45,274 nucleotides of DNA. Origin: Enterococcus cecorum (lineage in GTDB: Bacteria > Bacillota > Bacilli > Lactobacillales > Enterococcaceae). The stretch lies in the NCBI RefSeq assembly GCF_023221775.1, contig NZ_JAKUDS010000020.1, forward strand, positions 1-45,274, given 5' to 3'. This document shows positions 24,019 to 33,695 of the stretch, in pieces (the first letter of the stretch is position 1; each line of letters starts with the position of its first letter). A program made the position numbers and the translations under genes. The notes beneath the pieces were generated by a model. That model was not told where the DNA came from, did not search any database, and worked only from the letters and a program-made list of their open reading frames with translations.

Positions 24019-24206
24019 ATATACTTTTCTTGTGAGAGTTACTCACAGTTTATATTTTTCATATCTCGTTTAGTTGAATCTTCAACTAAATCCATTTCGA
24101 AAGTACATTTAGTTAATCCCAGTTCATGGTTATAAATGTTACTTTACTTATTTCCTTACATGTCCACAAAGATTGAGTGAATAGCTATCTTTGTGGTATT
24201 TTTTTA
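24019..24206 (+). ncRNA. Candidate small RNA with its own terminator
   Basis: No reading frame of note. It holds the hairpins TGTGAG/CTCACA, TTTAGTTGA/TCAACTAAA (24069-24090) and a terminal 10-bp hairpin with a T run (24164-24206). The terminator implies that something here is transcribed, although ribU already ends at its own terminator upstream. I see no convincing promoter, so the 5' end is unknown. Confidence 0.35.
24164..24206 (+). terminator. Intrinsic terminator in the gap between ribU and the WYL regulator
   Basis: A 10-bp perfect stem CCACAAAGAT/ATCTTTGTGG with a 13-nt loop, then TATTTTTTTATT. No gene lies directly upstream. Confidence 0.8.
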
Positions 24207-24334
24207 TTCTCATTTAGAAATCTAAAAATGGTCTTTTAAAAAATATTGTGCTAGAATGTAAAATGAATAAAATACAAAAAATATAAGAAAATATGTGGGA
24301 ATTACAGAAAAAATTACTGTTGGGGATGGATATA

Positions 24335-25336
24335 ATGAAGGATAATCGTAGACGTTTATTGGAAATATATACGCAATTATTAGAAGGTAAAAAAATAAAA
24401 ATTAGTGAACTTGTCGAACAAAAATATGGAACCGAAGATACAATCAGGAAAGATAAAGATTCTATTCGTGATTTTTTATTAGAGAAAGATCACGAACGCT
24501 CATTATTTGGTGAGTTGGTCTATTCTCATGGTGTAGGTTTTTATTTAGATAAGTCCTATACATTAACTGATGATGAAAGACTTGCAATTATTAAAGTATT
24601 ATTATCTAGTAGGGCTTTGCATAAAAATGAGCTATTTCCCATTATCGATAAATTAACGAAACAAGCGAATGATGACAAGCGGATTGAGAGGATTACCAGC
24701 AGTGAGCGCTTTAACTATGTGGGGGTGCCTCAATGTGAGGACATGCTTGAGCGGATGAATCTTATCCAGTATGCGATTGATAAGCAACTTCCTTTGAGTT
24801 TTACCTATCAGAAAAATTTTGAAACCTTTGAATTTACCAGAATTCCATTGGGGATTGTTTTTATTGATCTTTACTATTTTATGATTACCGCTTCACATAA
24901 GTCTGAAGATTACCTTGACTTTGAGAAATCTAGTAAATTTCGCATCAACAATATACAAAATTTGCGTTTAGATGAACAAGCGACACTGCCACGCTTACAG
25001 TATGCTGATTTCCCTAAATTAGGAGAACTTATAAATGAAACAGGCAGATGGGCTTTTTTAGGGAAACCAGTAGATATTGAGGTAGAATGTTTATTTGATC
25101 CAGCCTATATTTTAGATCGCTTCCCTAAAGCAAAACTCCTTTCGATGGATGAAGAGAAAAAATCTGCAAGAATATTAATTCCGGCAAACAGTGGCTATGG
25201 GATTAAAATGTGGTTATTGAGTCAATCAGCTTCCATGAGAATCATTAAGCCGAATTATCTACGCGAATCAATGGTTGAGATACTTAATGAAATGGCTAAT
25301 CTATATGGTTATGAGTTAACAAAAATAAAAGAATAG
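24335..25336 (+). CDS. WYL-domain transcriptional regulator
   Basis: A 333-residue one-component regulator with an N-terminal DeoR-like helix-turn-helix (NRRRLLEIYTQLLEGKKIKISEL) and a WYL ligand-sensing domain (PLSFTYQKNFETFEFTRIPLGIVFIDLYYFMI), followed by the WCX-like C-terminal part. Members respond to nucleotides, nucleic acids or unknown signals. The ATG at 24335 follows GGGGA; an ATG 14 codons upstream has weaker signals. A promoter candidate with an extended -10 box (TGCTAGAAT, 24249-24257) precedes it. No obvious target gene is adjacent. Confidence 0.85.
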   Translation: MKDNRRRLLEIYTQLLEGKKIKISELVEQKYGTEDTIRKDKDSIRDFLLEKDHERSLFGELVYSHGVGFYLDKSYTLTDDERLAIIKVLLSSRALHKNELFPIIDKLTKQANDDKRIERITSSERFNYVGVPQCEDMLERMNLIQYAIDKQLPLSFTYQKNFETFEFTRIPLGIVFIDLYYFMITASHKSEDYLDFEKSSKFRINNIQNLRLDEQATLPRLQYADFPKLGELINETGRWAFLGKPVDIEVECLFDPAYILDRFPKAKLLSMDEEKKSARILIPANSGYGIKMWLLSQSASMRIIKPNYLRESMVEILNEMANLYGYELTKIKE

Positions 25337-25342
25337 CGAAAT

Positions 25343-25376
25343 AATCTGTCAGGAAATGTTCTTGACAGATTTTTCA
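25343..25376. terminator. Bidirectional terminator between the WYL regulator and ferredoxin
   Basis: The 9-bp repeat AATCTGTCA/TGACAGATT has an 11-nt loop and a T run on the plus side; A-rich sequence flanks the other side. It lies between two converging genes. Confidence 0.7.
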
Positions 25377-25414
25377 CGCTTTTAGTAATCTTTGACGAAA
25401 TTAATAGATGAGAG

Positions 25415-25633
25415 CTATTTTTCAAGCAAAATAGCACGAACTGGACATTTTTGATATGCTTGTAATACCTGCTCGTATTGATTATTTGGAATGAAGAGAT
25501 GCTTGCTATGGGGTTCGTGCTTAAAAAGGACAATTCCTTCATCGTCATAATCAAAAATTTCTGGCGCAGCTAATGCACACAATCCGCAAGCAATGCATTG
25601 TTCAGGGATAATTTCACAGCGTTTTGTACTCAT
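25415..25633 (-). CDS. fer: 4Fe-4S ferredoxin
   Basis: A 72-residue electron carrier of the single-cluster type. The ligands are Cys13, Cys16, Cys19 (CIACGLC) and Cys63 (KCPV). The acidic sequence FDYDDEG is typical. The size equals that of the B. subtilis ferredoxin Fer, which is likewise divergent from ypbB. Only 27 bases separate its start codon from that of ypbB. Confidence 0.93.
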   Translation of the reverse strand: MSTKRCEIIPEQCIACGLCALAAPEIFDYDDEGIVLFKHEPHSKHLFIPNNQYEQVLQAYQKCPVRAILLEK

Positions 25634-25660
25634 AATTTCACTACTTTCTGGAGGTTTATG

Positions 25661-26647
25661 ATGGATGAATTTATTTTAGCTTTGTTTCAAGAAAATGACA
25701 AGTTAAGGATGAGCACGCTCTATCAAATTTTGGTTGGAAAAAAATCAGCATCAATGTTGTATTATGCTTTTCAACATCATTTATTAGATATTGTTGGCCT
25801 CTTACCTAATTTAAGAAAAGATGAATTTGAAAAAACAATCTATCAACTATGCAAGCAAAAACATTTGATACTAAATGAAGGGGAGTTAACTTGTCTTAAC
25901 AATCGACATTTTTTATTATCAGTTGAACCCTATTCGCATCTTAATCATTATCGATTGAAAAATAGTTTGCAGTTATGGCGGTTATTGCAGTTATTGATTA
26001 GTTATCTCTCTTATTGGCCCAAAGATTATCAAGGCCCAATTTTAGAGAATTCTCCGTTTTATTTGATGAACGTGAATCGTATGATGGCAAATATGACAAA
26101 TAAGACTAAAATGGCCATTTATCAAGAGCTAGTGGATATTTTTTCAGAAATGCCTGCAGCTCAAGCAGATTTTTTAGCTCAGACGTTATCTGGTGAGTCT
26201 ATTCAAGGTCATACATTTTATCAATTACTTCCAGATGGGCTCCAATCTCCTTTTGATACGTGCTACATTTTTGCTTGTGTTGAGCATTTTTGGACTCAAG
26301 TGATGCAAAAAAATGAATCTCAACTCTTCCAATATTTTAAACCCTTTATCTTAAAAAATTATAAATACAGTATGTTAGTGACTCGCCAATTATACAAGCA
26401 AGGAAAAAGTATTGAACAAATTGTACAAATAAGAAAGTTAAAAGAGGGGACAATTAATGATCATTTGATTGAATGGGCAATTGGAGATGATAAGTTTCCC
26501 TTTCATCAATTTCAATTATTACCTCTAACTGAAGAGGTTTTACAGTATCGTTATAAAGAAATAACTGAGCAACAGCCAGATGTAAGTTTTCTGCAATATC
26601 GTTTAAGTCAGATTGCATTTTTGAAGGGAAGAAAAGCAAATGAATGA
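25661..26647 (+). CDS. ypbB: Helix-turn-helix protein of the YpbB type
   Basis: A 328-residue protein whose C-terminal part has QLYKQGKSIEQIVQIRKLKEGTINDHL, an HTH_40-type helix-turn-helix that commonly precedes RecQ helicases. The ATG at 25661 is preceded by GGAGG at six bases. Longer in-frame starts would run into the divergent ferredoxin gene. It overlaps recQ by 8 bases (ATGAATGA), so the two are translated together, and a role with the helicase is likely. Its biochemical function is not known. Confidence 0.85.
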   Translation: MDEFILALFQENDKLRMSTLYQILVGKKSASMLYYAFQHHLLDIVGLLPNLRKDEFEKTIYQLCKQKHLILNEGELTCLNNRHFLLSVEPYSHLNHYRLKNSLQLWRLLQLLISYLSYWPKDYQGPILENSPFYLMNVNRMMANMTNKTKMAIYQELVDIFSEMPAAQADFLAQTLSGESIQGHTFYQLLPDGLQSPFDTCYIFACVEHFWTQVMQKNESQLFQYFKPFILKNYKYSMLVTRQLYKQGKSIEQIVQIRKLKEGTINDHLIEWAIGDDKFPFHQFQLLPLTEEVLQYRYKEITEQQPDVSFLQYRLSQIAFLKGRKANE

Positions 26648-28052
26648 AAAAATCATCCAAACATTAAAGGATATCTTTGGTTATACTTCATTTCGACCAT
26701 TACAAGCAGAAATCATTCAAGCAATTATGCAACAACAGGACTGTTTGGCTATTTTACCGACTGGAACGGGAAAAAGTCTATGTTATCAGTTGCCAGGAAT
26801 ACTGCTAGATGGCATTGTAGTTGTTGTTTCTCCATTGTTATCATTAATGGAAGACCAAGTCAATAGCTTAATTGCTTTAAAAAAATATCCTGCTGTTGCA
26901 ATAAATAGTTTGTTATCACAAGAGGAAAAACAATATGTGTTGCATCATTTATCTGAGTATAAATTCATCTATTTAAGTCCAGAAATGTTATCTCAAGAGG
27001 AATGTATTCAAGCTTTGCAAAGAGAGAAAGTCGCTTTATTTGTTGTGGATGAAGCACATTGCCTTTCACAATGGGGAGTTGATTTTCGACCAGAATACCG
27101 CAATTTAAAAAGTATCAAAAGAGCGTTACGAAATCCTACTACGCTTGCATTAACAGCCAGTGCCCCACCTAAAGTAAAAGGTGAGATTCGAAAAGTATTG
27201 TTAAACGATAACTATTTGGTATATGAATCTCCAGTGAATCGTGCCAATATTTATTTACAAGTGGAGAAAACCCAAGATAAGATCACTACATTAAAAGATT
27301 ATTTAAAAAACCTTTCTGGAGCGGGAATTATCTATTGTGCAACGCGTCATCAAGTTGAAGATTTATATTTTTTGTTGAAGGACGAATATCAAGTAGGATA
27401 TTATCACGGGGGGCTTTCTAGTGATCAGCGGAGTTTGTTGCAAGCTCAGTTTCAACAGAATCGATTACAATTATTAGTTGCAACAAACGCGTTTGGGATG
27501 GGAATTAATAAACCAGATATTCGCTTTGTTATTCATTTTGATTTGCCAGACAATTTGGAAAGCTATGTTCAAGAAATTGGCAGGGCAGCACGTGATGGAA
27601 AACAAGGGATAGCAATATTACTATATCAAGAAAATGATGAACAAATTCATTATTATATGCAAAATAAAACAAGAAGTGAGCGAGAAATTTTTGAATTGCT
27701 GGATCTCAATAATCAGAAAGTAAGACAAGGTTTTTCTGAATTGCAAGAAAAGTGGTACCAACAAATTCAAAAAGAAGACTATCATTTATTTTTACAACAG
27801 ATTAAAGAAAATGAGCGAATGAAACAGCGACAATTAGCAATTATGTTAGAATACATCCATACCACTGAATGCCGTCGAAAATTTATTGCAAGGTATTTTC
27901 ATAATCCTGAACCTACCCAAGAGGAAATTTGTTGCTGCAGTGATTCCTCATTTGATTATGAAACCTTGCAACAGTCAGCATTAGCGGTTCAACAAACTTT
28001 AGATTGGCAAAATATTTTGCTAAAAATTTTTAAAGTTGAGTCAAACTCTTAA
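26640..28052 (+). CDS. recQ: RecQ-family ATP-dependent DNA helicase (RecS type)
   Basis: A 470-residue 3'-5' helicase of the short kind lacking the HRDC domain, like B. subtilis RecS (YpbC). Motif 0 (FRPLQAEII), Walker A (LPTGTGKS), DEAH box, SAS-type motif III (LTASAPP), and motifs V and VI (ATNAFGMGINKPDIRF, QEIGRAARDG) are present. In the C-terminal zinc-binding region the usual CxxCDxC is replaced by ICCCSDSS after CRRKF, so zinc binding may be altered. The gene overlaps ypbB by 8 bases. Confidence 0.93.
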   Translation: MNEKIIQTLKDIFGYTSFRPLQAEIIQAIMQQQDCLAILPTGTGKSLCYQLPGILLDGIVVVVSPLLSLMEDQVNSLIALKKYPAVAINSLLSQEEKQYVLHHLSEYKFIYLSPEMLSQEECIQALQREKVALFVVDEAHCLSQWGVDFRPEYRNLKSIKRALRNPTTLALTASAPPKVKGEIRKVLLNDNYLVYESPVNRANIYLQVEKTQDKITTLKDYLKNLSGAGIIYCATRHQVEDLYFLLKDEYQVGYYHGGLSSDQRSLLQAQFQQNRLQLLVATNAFGMGINKPDIRFVIHFDLPDNLESYVQEIGRAARDGKQGIAILLYQENDEQIHYYMQNKTRSEREIFELLDLNNQKVRQGFSELQEKWYQQIQKEDYHLFLQQIKENERMKQRQLAIMLEYIHTTECRRKFIARYFHNPEPTQEEICCCSDSSFDYETLQQSALAVQQTLDWQNILLKIFKVESNS

Positions 28053-28080
28053 ATTTTTTAAACACAAGTAATCTTTGCTA

Positions 28081-28089
28081 TGATATAAT
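28081..28089 (+). promoter_or_regulatory. Extended -10 promoter before the LysM gene
   Basis: TGATATAAT, an extended -10 box with perfect TATAAT. I see no good -35 box. It lies about 30 bases before the TTG start. Confidence 0.55.
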
Positions 28090-28119
28090 GGTTCAGAAAG
28101 ATTATAGGAGGGAATACTT

Positions 28120-28722
28120 TTGCGAAACAAAGATAAGAAAAAAACAACTCAAAATGTAAATGAGCCTTGGGAACAACCCATTTATAGTGTAGATGGTCAA
28201 GAAGATCAAATGCCAAGCCGTATGCAACAAGGAAGAAGAAAAAGAGGAAATAGTAAGTTCTTAACGATTGTCTTACTTTTGCTATTTTTAATTGCGGCTT
28301 GTCCAGCAGTGTTTAGTATTTGGAAACATTATGTAGATAATCAACCAAAGCAGACACAAACAACAAAATCAAGTACAACAAAATCTAGTGTTGCTCAATC
28401 TAGTTTAAGTTCTTCTACAAATCAATCTTCAACTAGTACTCAAGCTGAAGAGACCCAAGCGAGTGAAGAATCAACGCAAAATGCTGAAAATACACAAAAC
28501 GAGCAGTCACAAGCAAACCAAGCAACGCAAGAAAACCAAAATACTCAGGACGCTCAAACTACTACAGCAAACGGTGAAGAATATACGACAGTTCAAGCTG
28601 GTGAGGGTCCGGCAAGTATTGCGAGTAGAACCGGTGTTAGCGTAGATGAAATTTATCGATTAAATGGAATGACAGCCGATGATTTCCATCTATCACCAGG
28701 GCAACAGATTCGTATTAAATAA
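28120..28722 (+). CDS. Membrane-anchored LysM-domain protein (YpbE-like)
   Basis: A 200-residue protein with a basic cytoplasmic N-terminus, one membrane helix (about 47-65, FLTIVLLLLFLIAACPAVF), a long Ser/Thr/Gln/Asn/Glu-rich linker (about 75-150) and a C-terminal LysM domain (YTTVQAGEGPASIASRTGVSVDEIYRLNG) for binding peptidoglycan. The TTG start follows AGGAGGG. It lies after recQ as ypbE does in Bacillus. Its linker resembles a wall-spanning spacer. Confidence 0.88.
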   Translation: MRNKDKKKTTQNVNEPWEQPIYSVDGQEDQMPSRMQQGRRKRGNSKFLTIVLLLLFLIAACPAVFSIWKHYVDNQPKQTQTTKSSTTKSSVAQSSLSSSTNQSSTSTQAEETQASEESTQNAENTQNEQSQANQATQENQNTQDAQTTTANGEEYTTVQAGEGPASIASRTGVSVDEIYRLNGMTADDFHLSPGQQIRIK

Positions 28723-28729
28723 GTCAGAA

Positions 28730-28763
28730 GGTGCTGAGAAACTCTTACTTCTCAGTACTTTTT
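28730..28763 (+). terminator. Terminator of the LysM gene
   Basis: An 11-bp stem GGTGCTGAGAA/TTCTCAGTACT (two wobble pairs) with an 8-nt loop, then T5. Confidence 0.8.
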
Positions 28764-28853
28764 ACGTTGAGATATTCACCAGAATAGAAAGAATATCGTT
28801 TTTAAAATTTCGTGTCATTAAACATTAATCTTGTAGTAGTTAGGGGAAGGAAA

Positions 28854-29522
28854 ATGAAAAAAATGAATATAGCCATTGATGGTCCTGCATCTTCTGGAAA
28901 AAGTACAGTGGCAAAAATTATCGCCAAAAAACTAGGATTCATCTATACGGATACAGGTGCGATGTATCGTTCTATTACTTATTTGGCATTAAAACATCAT
29001 GTGGATTTAGAGGATGAAGCTGCTTTAGTTTCACTTATTTTACGTTATCCTATTACGTTCAAACATGGAAAAGATCAGCAATTGGTTTTTGTCGATCATC
29101 AAGATGTTACGAAAGAAATTCGCATGCCTGAAGTCACAAAAAATGTTTCGAAAGTAGCAGCCTATAAATTGGTTCGTGAAGAATTAGTAAAGCAACAACA
29201 GCTTATTGCCAAAGATGGTGGAGTTGTGATGGATGGTCGCGACATTGGTACGGTTGTGCTGCCTGATGCTCAAGTGAAAGTATTTTTAGTTGCCAGCGTT
29301 GAGGAGCGTGCGAAAAGACGACATAAAGAAAATTTGGAAAAAGGAATTCCAAGTAATCTTGAAGAACTAAAAGAAGCAATTGAAAAACGTGATTATTATG
29401 ATTCTCATCGTGAAAATTCTCCATTAGTGAAAGCAGAAGATGCTGTGAATATCGACACAACAGGAATGAGTATTGATGAGGTTGTTGCAGCAATCATGGA
29501 TTTAGCAAAAAACGAAAAATAA
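28854..29522 (+). CDS. cmk: Cytidylate kinase
   Basis: A 222-residue enzyme that phosphorylates CMP and dCMP with ATP in pyrimidine nucleotide metabolism. The P-loop [11 protein letters not shown] is at the N-terminus; [15 protein letters not shown] and [15 protein letters not shown] are family motifs. The ATG chosen follows GGGGAAGG; an upstream in-frame start has no ribosome binding site. The order cmk-rpsA-der-hup is common in Firmicutes. Confidence 0.96.
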   Translation: MKKMNIAIDGPASSGKSTVAKIIAKKLGFIYTDTGAMYRSITYLALKHHVDLEDEAALVSLILRYPITFKHGKDQQLVFVDHQDVTKEIRMPEVTKNVSKVAAYKLVREELVKQQQLIAKDGGVVMDGRDIGTVVLPDAQVKVFLVASVEERAKRRHKENLEKGIPSNLEELKEAIEKRDYYDSHRENSPLVKAEDAVNIDTTGMSIDEVVAAIMDLAKNEK

Positions 29523-29633
29523 ACAAAAAAATAAAAGAAATTTATGGAAATCGCTTTATTTTTTGGGCGATTTGCAATAAACTAGATATTGTAGTGTATA
29601 CATGAACAAATGTTGGTCAGGAGGATATTAGGT

Positions 29634-30836
29634 ATGACGGAATTTGAAGGACAAGTAACAGGAACAGAAACAATGGAAGAAGCTTTAAATAGCGTTCAGG
29701 AAATTCACATTGGCGATATTGTCAAAGGTGAAGTCTTGGCTATTGAAGATAAGCAAGTCGTTGTGGGGATTTTAGGCGCAGGTTTAGAAGGTGTTATCCC
29801 TGCAAAAGAATTATCAACTACACACACAGATGATTTAGAATCATTAGTAAAAGTTGGCGATGAATTAGATTTAGTAGTAATTTCTACAATTGGTAAAGAT
29901 AAAGAAAACGGAAGCTACTTATTATCTAAACGTCGCTTGGATGCTAAAAAATTATGGGAAGAAATCGAAGGCAAATTTGCAGCTGGCGAAATCGTTGAAG
30001 CTCCAGTAACAGGCGTTGTCAAAGGTGGTTTGGTAGCAGATTTAGGTATTCGTGCTTTCATTCCTGCTTCAATGGTTGATGACCATTTTGTAAATGATTT
30101 TAGCAAATATAAAGGTCAAACATTACGCTTTAAGATTGTTGAAATTGAACCAAGTGAAAATCGTTTAATTTTATCTCATAAAGCAGTTGTTGAAGAAGAA
30201 AAACAAAAACAAAAAGAAGCAGTGTTTGCTTCAATTAAAGAAGGAGAACAAATCGAAGGGACAGTTGCTCGTTTAACATCCTTTGGTGCATTCATAGATT
30301 TAGGTGGGGTTGATGGACTTGTTCATGTCTCTGAAATTTCTCATACACATGTAGCTAAGCCAAGTGATGTATTAAAAGTTGGCGAAAAAGTTAATGTATT
30401 AGTTTTATCAGTTGATCCAGCGACAGATCGTATTTCATTATCGATTAAAGATACATTGCCTGGACCTTGGGATGGCATTGAAGACAAAGCGCCAGTAGGT
30501 AGTGTTTTAACAGGTACAGTGAAACGACTAACTAGCTTTGGTGCATTTGTTGAATTATTCCCAGGGGTTGAAGGATTAGTGCATATATCTCAAATTGCAC
30601 ACAAACATATTGCTACACCGCACGAAGTTTTATCTGAAGGCGATGAAGTAAAAGTAAAAGTTTTAGAAGTAAATCCAGAAAATCAACGCATTGCACTAAG
30701 CATCAAAGCTTTAGAAGAAAAACCAGCAGCTAAAGTTGAAGAAGTTGTAGAAGAAGAAAACTATGAACTTCCAGAAGAATCTACTGGTTTTACAATGGGA
30801 GATATTTTAGGAGATGCTTTAAAAACTGAAGAGTAA
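29634..30836 (+). CDS. rpsA: Ribosomal protein S1
   Basis: A 400-residue protein with four S1 RNA-binding repeats, the usual number in low-GC Gram-positives (six in E. coli). The repeats begin near GDIVKGEVLAIEDKQ, GEIVEAPVTGVVKGG, GEQIEGTVARLTSFGAF and GSVLTGTVKRLTSFGAF. Repeats 3 and 4 are very alike. An acidic C-terminal tail follows. The ATG at 29634 is preceded by AGGAGG; an in-frame TTG eight codons upstream overlaps that site and is unlikely. It ends at a strong terminator. Confidence 0.95.
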   Translation: MTEFEGQVTGTETMEEALNSVQEIHIGDIVKGEVLAIEDKQVVVGILGAGLEGVIPAKELSTTHTDDLESLVKVGDELDLVVISTIGKDKENGSYLLSKRRLDAKKLWEEIEGKFAAGEIVEAPVTGVVKGGLVADLGIRAFIPASMVDDHFVNDFSKYKGQTLRFKIVEIEPSENRLILSHKAVVEEEKQKQKEAVFASIKEGEQIEGTVARLTSFGAFIDLGGVDGLVHVSEISHTHVAKPSDVLKVGEKVNVLVLSVDPATDRISLSIKDTLPGPWDGIEDKAPVGSVLTGTVKRLTSFGAFVELFPGVEGLVHISQIAHKHIATPHEVLSEGDEVKVKVLEVNPENQRIALSIKALEEKPAAKVEEVVEEENYELPEESTGFTMGDILGDALKTEE

Positions 30837-30890
30837 TTCTTTAGATTAAACCAACTCAATTTTCTTGTTCTGTATACCAATTAAGATAGC

Positions 30891-30935
30891 AAAGGCGCAA
30901 TTTATCTAATTTGAAAGGGAATTGCGCCTTTTTTA
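30891..30935 (+). terminator. Terminator of rpsA
   Basis: The 12-bp perfect stem AAAGGCGCAATT/AATTGCGCCTTT with a 17-nt loop, then T6. Confidence 0.9.
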
Positions 30936-30995
30936 CTTGCAACTTAGCTAAAGTTTCGGTAAACTAATTGAGATTGAAAAAATGGAGGTAAGTAA

Positions 30996-32306
30996 ATGGC
31001 AAATCCAACTATTGCAATTGTCGGTCGTCCTAACGTAGGTAAATCAACTATTTTTAACCGAATTGCAGGCGAACGTATATCAATTGTTGAAGATACACCC
31101 GGTGTTACCAGAGATCGAATCTATGCGACAGGTGAATGGTTAGGTCGAGAATTTAGTATTATTGATACTGGCGGTATTGATTTAGGTGACGAACCATTTA
31201 TGGAACAAATTAAAGCTCAAGCCCAAATCGCTATTGAAGAAGCAGATGTAATTATTTTTATCTCAAGTGTTCGAGAAGGAATAACGGATGCTGACGAGAT
31301 GGTTGCACGGATGCTTTATAAGAGTCATAAACCGGTTATCTTAGCGATTAATAAAGTAGACAACCCTGAATTAAGAAATGATATTTTTGAATTTTATGCA
31401 TTAGGATTAGGAGAACCATTTCCAATTTCAGGTAGCCATGGCTTAGGGATTGGCGATGTCTTAGATGAAGCGGTAAAACACTTCAATACAGAGATTGAGC
31501 CAGAAGATGAGAGTGTCATTAAATTTAGTTTGATTGGTCGTCCAAATGTTGGTAAGTCTTCTTTAATTAATGCAATTTTAGGAGAAGAGCGCGTCATTGT
31601 TTCGGATGTTGAAGGAACCACAAGAGACGCAATCGATACACATTTTGTCAGTGATACGGGACAGAAATTTACGATGATTGATACAGCCGGAATGCGTAAA
31701 CGAGGCAAGGTTTATGAATCAACGGAAAAATATAGTGTCATGCGAGCGATGCGGGCGATTGATCGTTCGGATGTGGTTTTATTTGTGATTAATGCTGAAG
31801 AAGGCATTCGAGAACAAGATAAGAAGGTTGCCGGTTTTGCGCACGAAGCAGGTAAAGGCGTGATTATCGTAGTGAATAAGTGGGATCTGGTTGAAAAAGA
31901 TACCAACACCATGCGTGATTTTGAAATGGAAATTAGAGAAGAATTCCAATACTTAGATTATGCACCGATTATCTTTGTTTCCGCTAAGACTAAACAGCGT
32001 TTGCATAAATTACCAGAGATGATTGAAGAAGTGAGTGCCAATCAAAATTTACGTGTTCCTTCTGCAGTTTTAAATGATATCATTATGGATGCCGTAGCGA
32101 TTAATCCAACCCCTACTGATAAAGGAAAACGTCTGAAAATCTTCTACGCTACTCAAGTTAGTGTGAAACCACCAACTTTTGTGATATTCGTCAATGAAGA
32201 AGAATTGATGCACTTCTCTTATGCACGCTTTTTAGAAAATCAAATTCGTAAAGCATTTACTTTTGAAGGTACACCGATAAGAATTATTGCACGAAAAAGA
32301 AAATAA
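30996..32306 (+). CDS. der: Ribosome assembly GTPase Der (EngA)
   Basis: A 436-residue protein with two tandem GTPase domains and a C-terminal KH-like domain. Each domain has its P-loop (GRPNVGKST near residue 9; GRPNVGKSS near 183), DTGG or DTAG, and NKVD or NKWD. It is needed for maturation of the 50S subunit. ATGGAGG precedes the ATG. Length is normal. Confidence 0.97.
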   Translation: MANPTIAIVGRPNVGKSTIFNRIAGERISIVEDTPGVTRDRIYATGEWLGREFSIIDTGGIDLGDEPFMEQIKAQAQIAIEEADVIIFISSVREGITDADEMVARMLYKSHKPVILAINKVDNPELRNDIFEFYALGLGEPFPISGSHGLGIGDVLDEAVKHFNTEIEPEDESVIKFSLIGRPNVGKSSLINAILGEERVIVSDVEGTTRDAIDTHFVSDTGQKFTMIDTAGMRKRGKVYESTEKYSVMRAMRAIDRSDVVLFVINAEEGIREQDKKVAGFAHEAGKGVIIVVNKWDLVEKDTNTMRDFEMEIREEFQYLDYAPIIFVSAKTKQRLHKLPEMIEEVSANQNLRVPSAVLNDIIMDAVAINPTPTDKGKRLKIFYATQVSVKPPTFVIFVNEEELMHFSYARFLENQIRKAFTFEGTPIRIIARKRK

Positions 32307-32518
32307 CGTCATACTTTCAAATATTTTCTTTTTTTGTAATCAAACTGAAACAAACATATTTGGAAAAAACCACGAAAAGTCTTGATATTAAAGGCTTCTT
32401 GTGATAACTTAGTAACAGGATATTGATTCATTATTCAATATTTCTCACTAGCCTTGGACCACTCAAGGATGGTGAATGGTGTTTAACATCGCATCAAAAA
32501 TCAGGAGGTGAATCATCC

Positions 32519-32794
32519 ATGGCAAATAAAGCAGAATTAATCGAAAAAGTTGCAGCGGCTACAGATTTATCTAAAAAAGACGCTACTGCTGCAGTAGACG
32601 CTGTTTTTGCAGCAATCCAAGACGCTTTAGCTAACGGTGAAAAAGTTCAATTAATCGGTTTTGGTAACTTTGAAGTTCGCAATCGTGCAGAACGTAAAGG
32701 ACGTAACCCTCAAACGAACGAAGAAATTATTATTCCAGCAAGCAAAGTTCCTGCATTTAAACCAGGTAAAGCTTTGAAGGAAGCCGTTAAATAA
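32519..32794 (+). CDS. hup: DNA-binding protein HU
   Basis: A 91-residue histone-like protein that bends DNA. The full HU sequence pattern is present, including [20 protein letters not shown] in the beta-arm region and [12 protein letters not shown] at the end. The ATG is preceded by CAGGAGGTGA, an almost ideal ribosome binding site; the 32 codons upstream are not part of the protein. The leader has a small hairpin (CCTTG/CAAGG near 32453-32469). Encoded alone, with a terminator after. Confidence 0.97.
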   Translation: MANKAELIEKVAAATDLSKKDATAAVDAVFAAIQDALANGEKVQLIGFGNFEVRNRAERKGRNPQTNEEIIIPASKVPAFKPGKALKEAVK

Positions 32795-32808
32795 GGTATT
32801 CTGTATGA

Positions 32809-32841
32809 AGAGCTCTTGATGATTCAGGGGCTCTTTTTTTT
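32809..32841 (+). terminator. Terminator of hup
   Basis: A 7-bp stem AGAGCTC/GGGCTCT (one G-T pair) with a 12-nt loop, then T7. Confidence 0.82.
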
Positions 32842-32863
32842 AGTAAATTTTTGAGGTTAATAG

Positions 32864-33574
32864 ATGATTGGATTCGGAACAATTGTGAATGTACTCGCAA
32901 TTATTATTGGCGGTATTCTTGGTATATTTTTTGGCAAACAATTAAAAGCTTCCATGCAAGAAACTCTAACGAAAACAGCGGGTTTAGCCGTTTTGATGTT
33001 AGGCTTAGGTGGCACAATGGAAAAAATGCTACAAGTAACAAAAACCGGCTTAAACAGTCAAGGGAGTATGATGCTTATTTTTTGTTTGACACTGGGGGCA
33101 ATGATTGGAGAATGGATTGATATTGAAAAGCGGATTATTCAATTTGGGGCTTTCTTAAAGCAGAATAGTCATTCTGAAGATGATCATCAATTTTTAGAAG
33201 CCTTCGTGACGAGTTCTTTGACGGTTTGTATTGGGGCGATGGCGGTTGTCGGGTCCTTTGAAGATGGATTACACCATAACTATTCAATTCTTTTTGCTAA
33301 AGCGATTCTAGACTTCATTATCATCTTGATTATGGCAAGTTCAATGGGGAAAGGAAGCTTGTTTTCATTCATACCCGTGGGCATTTTCCAAGGGAGTTTG
33401 ACTTTACTTGCCCACTATTTAGCCCCGCTTATTAGTAATCAAGGTTTGAGTCAATTATCATTCATCGGCTCAATCTTAATCTTTTGTGTCGGTGTCAATT
33501 TGTTTTTTGGACCGAAAATTAAGGTGGCGAACCTACTGCCGAGTTTGATATTTGCGCTATTTTGGCATTGGTAA
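32864..33574 (+). CDS. DUF554 family membrane protein
   Basis: A 236-residue protein with about six to seven membrane helices. The start MIGFGTIVNVLAIIIGGILGIFFGK, GLGGTMEKML and AFVTSSLTVCIGAMAVVGSFEDG match the DUF554 (YdfK/YqgA-like) family, which is presumed to transport something but has no proven function. The ATG follows TTGAGG. It lies just behind hup and in front of the ilv operon, with its own terminator. Confidence 0.85.
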   Translation: MIGFGTIVNVLAIIIGGILGIFFGKQLKASMQETLTKTAGLAVLMLGLGGTMEKMLQVTKTGLNSQGSMMLIFCLTLGAMIGEWIDIEKRIIQFGAFLKQNSHSEDDHQFLEAFVTSSLTVCIGAMAVVGSFEDGLHHNYSILFAKAILDFIIILIMASSMGKGSLFSFIPVGIFQGSLTLLAHYLAPLISNQGLSQLSFIGSILIFCVGVNLFFGPKIKVANLLPSLIFALFWHW

Positions 33575-33576
33575 AA

Positions 33577-33620
33577 GAAATGTACTTTCGTGTGATATCG
33601 AAGGGGCATTTCTTTTTTTG
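33577..33620 (+). terminator. Terminator of the DUF554 gene
   Basis: Arms GAAATGTACTTTCG and CGAAGGGGCATTTC pair at 13 of 14 positions (wobbles included), followed by T7. It separates this gene from the ilv promoter. Confidence 0.87.
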
Positions 33621-33695
33621 TTTGAAAGAAATAAGGAAAATGATAAAAAAATTCAGAAAATTAACCTAAAAATTAAAAAATATTTAGAAAAACTA

